From Pseudomonadota bacterium (GTDB taxonomy: Bacteria > Myxococcota_A > Polyangia > Polyangiales > Sandaracinaceae): a stretch of 6,038 bases of DNA. The DNA is taken from NCBI GenBank assembly GCA_023427125.1, contig JAEZBP010000743.1, forward strand, positions 1 to 6,038. Direction: 5' to 3'. Under the pieces are notes generated by a model that worked only from the letters and a program-made list of their open reading frames with translations, did no database searches and was not told where the DNA came from. Below, piece by piece: positions 1 through 5,002 of the stretch (position 1 is the stretch's first letter; each line of letters opens with the position of its first letter). Made by a program: the position numbers and the translations under genes.

Positions 1-1
1 G

Positions 2-32
2 CCGTCGGAAGCGCCGAAGGCGCATCCGACGG
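2..32. repeat. GC-rich inverted repeat (hairpin)
   Basis: CCGTCGGA at 2-9 pairs with TCCGACGG at 25-32, and GCGCC at 11-15 pairs with GGCGC at 19-23. There is one A/A mismatch (10 and 24) and a 3-nt GAA loop. The right inner arm GGCGC could also pair with GCGCC at 34-38, so two alternative stems exist. No T-run follows, so it is not a textbook intrinsic terminator. It may be the terminator or tail of a gene to the left of the window, or a dispersed intergenic palindrome. Confidence 0.5.
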
Positions 33-120
33 AGCGCCTTGGGCGGAGCAGGCGCCGCGTCGAGCGCGCCCGACCGGCCGACCAGCATCCGCGGCAGCCC
101 ATTCGATGCGACCGAAGCCG

Positions 121-145
121 GGAGCCCCGCTGAAGGCGGGGCCCC
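121..145. repeat. GC-rich inverted repeat upstream of methyltransferase
   Basis: GCCCCGC (124-130) and GCGGGGC (136-142) form a perfect 7-bp stem around a TGAAG loop. GG 121-122 and CC 144-145 extend it by two pairs past one mismatch. It lies about 70 bp before the methyltransferase start and has no T-tract. The role is unknown; a structural or dispersed palindrome is as likely as a terminator. The rest of 1-215 is GC-rich, rich in GAGCGA/GCGAGC words, and shows no convincing gene. Confidence 0.4.
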
Positions 146-203
146 GGCCCCACCGAGCGAAGCGCCAGATCGAGCGAGACCCACCGCGATCGAGCGAGCG
201 AGC

Positions 204-209
204 TATCCT
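204..209 (+). promoter_or_regulatory. -10-like hexamer TATCCT, probable leaderless promoter
   Basis: TATCCT matches the sigma-70 -10 consensus at T1, A2, T3 and T6. It ends exactly 6 nt before the GTG at 216, which would place the transcription start on the start codon itself. No Shine-Dalgarno sequence precedes the GTG. No clear -35 box is seen at the expected distance. The promoter role is inferred. Confidence 0.4.
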
Positions 210-215
210 CGCCCC

Positions 216-1070
216 GTGATCGACGACCAGCCCGAGACCAAAGCCGAGACCAAAGCCGAGACCGAAGCCGAGACCGAGGTCGAGACCGAGATCCCCGCGA
301 AGCTCCAAGAAGCCGCCGCCCAGCTCCCCCCGCTCTACGGCGACCCGCTGCACTACGACCTCCTCGCCCAGATGACCGCCCCCGACGACCTCCCCTTCTA
401 TCGCGACCTCCTCCACCAGCACGGCAGCCCCCTCCTCGAGCTCGGCTGCGGCACCGGCCGCGTCGCCCTCGACCTCGCCGCCGAGGGCGCCGACGTCGTC
501 GGCGTCGAGCTCCACCCCGCCATGCTCGCCCTCGCACGCGAGAAGGCCCACCACGCCCAGCTCGGCATCACCCTCGCCCTCGGCGACCTCCGTAGCTTCG
601 ACCTCGACCAGAAGTTTGCCCTCGTCCTCCTGACCTACAACACCCTGAACCACCTCCTCGACCTCGACTCCATCACCCGCTGCTTCGACAGCGTGAAGCG
701 CCACATGGACGAGAGCACCCGCTTCGTCATCGACACCTTCCAGCCGAGCCTCGCCTTCCTCGGCGGCGACCCCGCGCGCAAGCGCAAGATCCTGCGCTAC
801 CTCGATCCCTACACCCAGGCCGAGGTCCACCTCCACGAAGAGAACCACTACGACCCCGCCACCCAGCACAACCGCATCGTCTGGACCTACGAGATCGACG
901 GCCGCCCCCAGCGCACCGAAGAGCTCACCATGCGCCTCTTCTTCCCGAACGAGCTCGAGGCCCTCCTGCGCCTCTCCGGCTTCGCCATCGAGGCGCGCTA
1001 CGGCGACTACGACCGTCGCCCCTTCGGCCCCACCACGCCCAAGCAGCTCACCGTCTGTAAGCTCGCCTGA
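216..1070 (+). CDS. Class I SAM-dependent methyltransferase
   Basis: Predicted cytoplasmic, 284 residues, transferring a methyl group from S-adenosylmethionine; the acceptor cannot be read from the sequence. Motif I is LELGCGTGR (residues 74-82). Strand 2 ends in the acidic residue of VVGVE (E98), which should hold the SAM ribose. ALGDLRSF carries D124 for the adenine side. LTYNTLNHLLD (139-149) is the post-motif region of Methyltransf_11/25-type enzymes, with NTxNH as in many small-molecule N-methyltransferases. The C-terminal part is a beta-rich cap. I chose GTG 216 because the frame upstream (open from TTG at 39) is low complexity and intergenic-like, and a -10-like TATCCT sits 6 nt before this GTG. 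Residues 7-26 are a tandem ETKA/ETEA repeat absent from the core fold. It ends in a 23-bp tail-to-tail overlap with the minus-strand gene. The family is confident, the substrate unknown. Confidence 0.9.
   Translation: MIDDQPETKAETKAETEAETEVETEIPAKLQEAAAQLPPLYGDPLHYDLLAQMTAPDDLPFYRDLLHQHGSPLLELGCGTGRVALDLAAEGADVVGVELHPAMLALAREKAHHAQLGITLALGDLRSFDLDQKFALVLLTYNTLNHLLDLDSITRCFDSVKRHMDESTRFVIDTFQPSLAFLGGDPARKRKILRYLDPYTQAEVHLHEENHYDPATQHNRIVWTYEIDGRPQRTEELTMRLFFPNELEALLRLSGFAIEARYGDYDRRPFGPTTPKQLTVCKLA
234..293 (+). repeat. 12-bp in-frame tandem repeat, five units
   Basis: Five consecutive 12-bp units begin with GAGACC: two of GAGACCAAAGCC (234-257), then variants ending GAAGCC, GAGGTC and GAGATC. 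They encode ETKA, ETKA, ETEA, ETEV and ETEI at residues 7-26 of the methyltransferase. Because the unit is a multiple of three, copy-number change would alter the linker length without shifting the frame. Confidence 0.85.
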
Positions 1071-1524
1071 CGACGAAGAGCGTCGCCAGCGCGAGCCAAG
1101 CCAGCGCACCCTGCGATCCGCCACCCGCAGCGCGGCACCCGCAGCCGTACGTCCGGTGCGTGCCGGCCGTGCCTCCATCGGGCGTCACCGCGCTCGCGCT
1201 GCACGATCGCACGGGCTCACAGCTCCCCTCGCCGCAGCTCCCTCCCGCGCACGCGCCGCGCACGATCGAGGAGGTCCCGCCCCAGCCGCCGCAGGGCACG
1301 TCGTGCTCCACGCAGAGCGCTCGCTCGACGCAGCGCTCACCGTCGCCGCACTCCGAGTCCGCCGAGCACGGCGTCTGCGCGAAGCACACCGTGCCGCAGT
1401 GGTTGGTCGACGCCGTCGACCCCGCCGGACACTCGATGGGCGTGGGCGGGCCGATCGCGTCCGCGAGCGCTGCAGAAGACCAGAGGAGCATCAGGGCGCA
1501 TGTCAGAGCGTGCCGCCAAGCCAT
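1048..1524 (-). CDS. Cys-rich secreted protein with MYXO-CTERM-like sorting tail
   Basis: 158 residues, function unknown. A signal peptide is clear: MAWRH, a hydrophobic stretch to about residue 20, and a likely cut after ALA or ADA (residues 21-23). The predicted mature part holds 14 cysteines (C32 to C130). CSADSECGDGERC (53-65) resembles the disulphide-knot repeats common in myxobacterial surface proteins. The C-terminus has GCGC (127-130), a hydrophobic segment (about 138-152) and RRAYRR, the MYXO-CTERM pattern: invariant Cys, membrane helix, basic tail, thought to be processed by a myxosortase and shown on the surface. ATG 1524 is preferred over TTG 1560, which would add 12 non-hydrophobic residues before the signal peptide; ATG 1491 is a shorter option. 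Plus-strand frames here are Pro/Arg/Ala-rich shadows. It is divergent from the lipoprotein peptidase gene and convergent with the methyltransferase. Confidence 0.8.
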   Translation of the reverse strand: MAWRHALTCALMLLWSSAALADAIGPPTPIECPAGSTASTNHCGTVCFAQTPCSADSECGDGERCVERALCVEHDVPCGGWGGTSSIVRGACAGGSCGEGSCEPVRSCSASAVTPDGGTAGTHRTYGCGCRAAGGGSQGALAWLALATLFVVRRAYRR

Positions 1525-1530
1525 GGAGAG

Positions 1531-1560
1531 AGCCTGACTGCAACCGAGAGGCCACCGCAA
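1531..1560 (-). promoter_or_regulatory. Candidate promoter for the MYXO-CTERM gene
   Basis: Read on the minus strand, TTGCGG (complement of 1555-1560) is followed after 18 nt by CAGGCT (complement of 1531-1536). CAGGCT ends 6 nt before the ATG at 1524. The -10 match is weak (only A2 and T6), but its distance to the start codon equals that at the TATCCT (204) and CATACT (3613) sites. No Shine-Dalgarno sequence precedes the ATG. Low confidence. Confidence 0.25.
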
Positions 1561-1596
1561 GCGCGGGGAGCCTGCTTGTCCCGCGCGCGTCAGCTG

Positions 1597-1603
1597 TTAA
1601 CGT
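1597..1603 (+). promoter_or_regulatory. AT-rich -10-like element TTAACGT
   Basis: This is the only A/T-rich island in the 89-bp divergent intergenic region. TAACGT (1598-1603) fits the minimal xAxxxT -10 pattern and lies 10 nt before the ATG at 1614, giving a leader of only about 4 nt. GTTAAC (1596-1601) is also a perfect 6-bp palindrome. A TTGTCC at 1576-1581 is too close to be a normal -35. The promoter role is inferred. Confidence 0.3.
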
Positions 1604-1613
1604 CCGCCCCGCC

Positions 1614-3578
1614 ATGCACCGAATCATCGTGATCGCCCTCGTCCTCCTCACGGCCTGCGGCGGCGGGCAGACCTCGGGCACCACCGCCAGCGGCGACGGA
1701 ACCAGCTACGCGCAGCTGCCGCGCCTGCGCTTCAACCAGCTCGCGCTCGAGCTCGACCTCGCGCTCTTCTGGGCGGCCGACGCGGACGAGGACGGCGCGG
1801 TCGATCCCGACGAGGTGCGCACGCTCGCCTTCTACTCGAGCGCGCCGGCGTGGACGGAGGACGGCCGGTTCACCGACGAGTTCCGGCGCGCGTACGCGTC
1901 GATGGTCGAGGCCGAGCGCGCGCCGGCGCCGAGCGACGAGCGCAGGCGGCTCTTGATCGAAGAGCTGCGCAGCGTCGCGCCCGCGGTGATCGAGACCGAC
2001 CTCAGCGCGCTCCCGGCGCCGCACCGCGCGTTCGGCCAGCACATGCTGCGGGTCGCCGAGCTCATCGATCGCCTCTACGCGAGGCAGGTCGGCATGGACG
2101 CCCTCGCCTCCCAGGTGAGCGCCGACGATCCCCTGAGCCAGAGCATCTTCCGCCGCAACTGGGGCGCGCGCTGCCGCGGCGCGAGCACCGAGTCGAACGC
2201 CGCGTGCTCGCCGATCGAGGGCGCGCCGCGCCAGCCGGTCGACGTCTACCCCGCGTCGCTCCAGCAAGGCGACGACCTCTGCGCGCGCGTCGAGGGCCAC
2301 GCCTCGGCGAGCGAGCTCCTCACCCCCTTCACCGTCGTGCGCGAGCAGGCCGGCCAGCTCACCGCGGTCCCCTACACCGAGGCCTACCGCGACCTCATGC
2401 AGCCGATCGCCGAGGAGCTCCGCGCGGCCGCCGACGCGATGACCGATCCGGCCGAGGACGCCCTCCGCGCGTACATCCGCGCCGCCGCGCAGGCCTTCAC
2501 CGACAACCAGTGGGACCCGGCGAACGAGGCGTGGGCGGCGATGAACGCGCGCAACAGCCGCTGGTACGTCCGCGTCGGCCCCGACGAGGTCTACTGGGAC
2601 CCGTGCAGCCACAAGGCGGGCTTCCACCTCACCCTCGCGCTCATCGACAGCGGCTCCCTCGCTTGGCAAGACCGCTTGACGCCGCTCCAGCAGCAGATGG
2701 AGCAGGCGATCGCCTCGCTCTCCGAGGCGTACGAGCCGCGCGACGTCGCCTTCCACATGCCGGACTTCATCCAGATCGTCGTGAACGCGGGCGACGACCG
2801 CGATGCCTTCGGCGCCACCATCGGCCAGAGCCTGCCGAACTGGGGCCCGGTGGCCGAGGAGGGCCGCGGGCGCACGGTGGCGATGAGCAACCTCTACACC
2901 GACGACGACAGCCGCCGCATCCGCCGCGAGCAGGCGGCGAGCCTGCTCAGCGCCGAGACCATGGCCGTCTTCACCGGCGATCCCGAGGCGGGCCTGCTCT
3001 CGACCATCCTGCACGAGGCCACCCACAACCTCGGCCCCTCGCACGAGTACCGCTACCGAGGCCAGACCGACTCGGAGGCCTTCGGGGGAGGCCTCGCCTC
3101 GATGATGGAGGAGCTCAAGGCCCAGTCGGGCGCGCTCTTCTACCTCGGCATGCTGCGCGAGGCCGGCGTCATCACCGAGGCGCAGCAGCGCGAGGCCTAC
3201 CTCGACTCCTTCGTCTGGGCCCTCGGCCACATCTCGCGCGGCATGTACACGCCGAGCGGCCAGCGGAAGGCCTACAGCCAGCTCGCCGCCGTGCAGGTCG
3301 GCTTCCTGATGGACCGGGGTGTGCTGCGCTGGGACCCCGCCGCGCCCGCCGCGAACGGCGCCGACACGGGCGCGTTCACCGTCGACTTCGCCGCCTTCCC
3401 CGCCGCCGCGAACGAGCTGATGACGCTGGTCGTCGGCATCAAGGCGACCAACGACCGCGCCGCCGCCGAGGCCCTCGCCGCCCGCTACGTCGACGGCGAG
3501 ACCGTCCCGCAGGCCGTCATCGTCGAGCGCTACCTGCGCTTCCCCCGCACGAGCTTCGTCTACTCCGTCCAGCCGTAG
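1614..3578 (+). CDS. EF-hand lipoprotein with DPP III (M49)-like zinc peptidase domain
   Basis: 654 residues, a predicted envelope-anchored lipoprotein. The signal MHRIIVIALVLLTAC gives lipobox LTAC with lipidated C15, followed by a Gly/Ser/Thr linker. Residues 56-67 are a canonical EF-hand calcium loop (D56, D58, D60, G61, V63, D64, E67). The C-terminal half resembles bacterial M49-like proteins: VRVGPDEVYWD (319-329), the IVVNAGDD block (388-395), the zinc motif HEATH (H467, E468, H471) followed by NLGP, then MEELKAQ, where E500 fits the third zinc ligand by analogy with EECRA of DPP III. The motif is HExxH, not the HExxxH of classical DPP III, as in bacterial relatives with HExxHxLGP. The likely reaction is metal-dependent peptide cleavage, but activity and substrate are inferred. 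ATG 1614 is chosen because the signal peptide starts there; starts back to 1500 only add residues in front of it and overlap the divergent gene. Confidence 0.8.
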   Translation: MHRIIVIALVLLTACGGGQTSGTTASGDGTSYAQLPRLRFNQLALELDLALFWAADADEDGAVDPDEVRTLAFYSSAPAWTEDGRFTDEFRRAYASMVEAERAPAPSDERRRLLIEELRSVAPAVIETDLSALPAPHRAFGQHMLRVAELIDRLYARQVGMDALASQVSADDPLSQSIFRRNWGARCRGASTESNAACSPIEGAPRQPVDVYPASLQQGDDLCARVEGHASASELLTPFTVVREQAGQLTAVPYTEAYRDLMQPIAEELRAAADAMTDPAEDALRAYIRAAAQAFTDNQWDPANEAWAAMNARNSRWYVRVGPDEVYWDPCSHKAGFHLTLALIDSGSLAWQDRLTPLQQQMEQAIASLSEAYEPRDVAFHMPDFIQIVVNAGDDRDAFGATIGQSLPNWGPVAEEGRGRTVAMSNLYTDDDSRRIRREQAASLLSAETMAVFTGDPEAGLLSTILHEATHNLGPSHEYRYRGQTDSEAFGGGLASMMEELKAQSGALFYLGMLREAGVITEAQQREAYLDSFVWALGHISRGMYTPSGQRKAYSQLAAVQVGFLMDRGVLRWDPAAPAANGADTGAFTVDFAAFPAAANELMTLVVGIKATNDRAAAEALAARYVDGETVPQAVIVERYLRFPRTSFVYSVQP

Positions 3579-3612
3579 CGCTCGCTCGGGGAGCCTTCCG
3601 CGTGCGGCGGTG

Positions 3613-3618
3613 CATACT
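3613..3618 (+). promoter_or_regulatory. -10-like hexamer CATACT upstream of flavoprotein gene
   Basis: CATACT matches the TATAAT consensus at four positions (A2, T3, A4, T6). It ends 6 nt before a GTG at 3625, the same geometry as TATCCT before the methyltransferase GTG. Transcription from it would start at about 3625, 17 nt before the flavoprotein ATG. The gap between the peptidase stop (3578) and that ATG is 63 nt. I see no convincing -35 box and no terminator hairpin with a T-run in this gap. Confidence 0.35.
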
Positions 3619-3624
3619 CCGCGC

Positions 3625-3645
3625 GTGGGCTGGCTGGCGCGATGA
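3625..3645 (+). other. Possible short leader reading frame (6 residues)
   Basis: GTG at 3625 opens a frame of six codons (fMet-G-W-L-A-R) that stops at TGA 3643-3645. The stop overlaps the flavoprotein ATG (3642-3644) as ATGA, the classic geometry for translational coupling. If transcription starts 7 nt after CATACT, the transcript begins exactly on this GTG, so the frame could be read as a leaderless start. The flavoprotein has no visible Shine-Dalgarno sequence. A chance occurrence is quite possible. Confidence 0.25.
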
Positions 3646-4997
3646 GGATCGTCATCGTCGGCAACGGGGTCGCCGGTATCGAGGCCGCGCTGGCGGTCCG
3701 CGCGCGCGAGCCGCGCTGGGCGATCACGATCGTCTCGGAGGAGAGCGATCACTTCTTCTCGCGCACGGCGCTGCTCTACGTGCTCGCGGGGCAGCTCAGC
3801 CAGCGCTGCATGGAGCCCTTCGAGCGCGACCTCTACGAGCGCATGCGCTTCACGCGGGTGAGGGCGCGCGCGATCGGGGTGGACCTCGAGCAGAGGCAGG
3901 TCCGGCTCGCGGGAGGGCTCGATCCGCTGCCCTACGATCGCCTGTTGATCGCGTGCGGCAGCGAGGCGCGGCCCGCGCCCTGGCCGGGCGTGGAGCTCGG
4001 GGGGGTGGGCCCGTTCGTGACGCTGCAAGACCTCGAGTGGCTCGAGCGCGAGCTCCACGGCGGGCCGAGCCACGGCGGTCGGCCGCCGAACGCCGACGCG
4101 CACCTCTCGCGGACGAGCGCCGGCTCGCCCTACTTGCCGCGCACGGCAGCGCGCGAGCGCACCGGCAAGGCGCCGATCCACCCGGTGGTGATCGGAGGCG
4201 GGCTGATCGGCATCGAGGTGGTGGAGGCGATGATCGCCGCCGGGCTGCGACCTGCGTTCGTGATCCGCGAGGAGTATTTCTGGCCGCTCGCGCTCGATCG
4301 GCGCGAGGCGGAGTGGATCGCCGCGCGGCTGCGCGAGCACGGCGCCGATGTCCAGCTCGGGGAGAACGTGGTCGCGCTCGAGGGCGACCACGTGATCACA
4401 TCGGTGCACACCGATCGCGGGGAGCTCTCCTGCGATCTCTGCGTGGTGGCCATCGGCGTGGTGCCGACCACCGGGTGGCTCCGCGAGTCGGGGATCGAGC
4501 TCGACGAGCGCGGCGGCGTGGTGGTCGAGGCCGGCCTCTCGACGAGCGCGCCCGACGTCTTCGCGGCGGGCGACTGCGCGTCGGTGCCTCAGGCCGACGG
4601 GACGCGGCGGCCCGAGCCGCTCTGGTACAGCGCGCGCGCTCAGGGGCGCGTCGCGGGCGCCGCGGTCTGCGGCGATCGCGTGCGCTACGATCGCGGGGTG
4701 CCCTACAACTCCGCGAAGCTGATGGACGTCGAGTACACGACGGTGGGGCGCGTGAGCGCAGCGAGCGAGGGCGACTTCTACTTCGAGGAGCGCGGCGCGG
4801 TCCGCAGCACGACGCGCATCGCGCTCACGCGAGACGGCTGTGTCGACGGCTTCAACCTGCTCGGCCGGCGATGGGATCACTCGGTCCTGATGCGCTGGAT
4901 CGAGGAGCGGCGGCCGCTGGCGCACGTGCTCGCGCACCTCGACGAGGCCGCGTTCGACACCGAGCTCGTGCCGCGGCTGGTCTTGCCTCCCGGTTGA
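3642..4997 (+). CDS. FAD-dependent pyridine nucleotide oxidoreductase
   Basis: 451 residues, predicted cytoplasmic flavoprotein that should move electrons from NAD(P)H through FAD to a partner. The N-terminal FAD Rossmann motif is IVIVGNGVAGIEAA (3-16), with acidic E33/E34 ending the second strand. LLIACGSEARPA (101-112) is the usual central FAD strand, with Cys where Thr is common. The second dinucleotide fold is VVIGGGLIGIEVV (182-194); E210 at the end of its next strand favours NADH over NADPH (inference). VFAAGDCA (306-313) is the second FAD motif, D311 touching the flavin. There is no CxxC redox pair, so it resembles rubredoxin reductase or the NirB N-terminal part, not a disulphide reductase. 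Residues about 139-178 form a Gly/Pro/Arg-rich insertion before the NAD fold. ATG 3642 is the first start in its frame. The Fe-S gene begins 5 nt after its stop and is the natural electron partner. Its exact role is unknown. Confidence 0.88.
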   Translation: MRIVIVGNGVAGIEAALAVRAREPRWAITIVSEESDHFFSRTALLYVLAGQLSQRCMEPFERDLYERMRFTRVRARAIGVDLEQRQVRLAGGLDPLPYDRLLIACGSEARPAPWPGVELGGVGPFVTLQDLEWLERELHGGPSHGGRPPNADAHLSRTSAGSPYLPRTAARERTGKAPIHPVVIGGGLIGIEVVEAMIAAGLRPAFVIREEYFWPLALDRREAEWIAARLREHGADVQLGENVVALEGDHVITSVHTDRGELSCDLCVVAIGVVPTTGWLRESGIELDERGGVVVEAGLSTSAPDVFAAGDCASVPQADGTRRPEPLWYSARAQGRVAGAAVCGDRVRYDRGVPYNSAKLMDVEYTTVGRVSAASEGDFYFEERGAVRSTTRIALTRDGCVDGFNLLGRRWDHSVLMRWIEERRPLAHVLAHLDEAAFDTELVPRLVLPPG

Positions 4998-5002
4998 GCG
5001 CG

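Noticed and set aside
39..215. A longer methyltransferase starting at TTG 39
   Set aside because: The added 59 residues are low complexity and include the 121-145 palindrome. TATCCT fits promoter placement just before GTG 216.
1..219. Frame 1 is open from the left edge to TGA 217-219, overlapping the methyltransferase GTG as GTGA, which could be the end of a coupled upstream gene
   Set aside because: The 72-residue translation is Arg/Pro/Ala-rich without motifs, the other two plus-strand frames are also long or fully open here, and two palindromes occupy the stretch. Intergenic DNA is more likely, though the region left of the window would decide.
1156..1632. Overlapping plus-strand frames opposite the MYXO-CTERM gene
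   Set aside because: They are Pro/Arg/Ser-rich with no motif, while the minus strand shows a signal peptide, ordered cysteines and a sorting tail.
1590..4937. A 1115-codon open frame on the minus strand
   Set aside because: It runs antisense to two well-supported genes and reads as Arg/Ala/Asp/His-rich low complexity without motifs. It is a high-GC codon-bias shadow.
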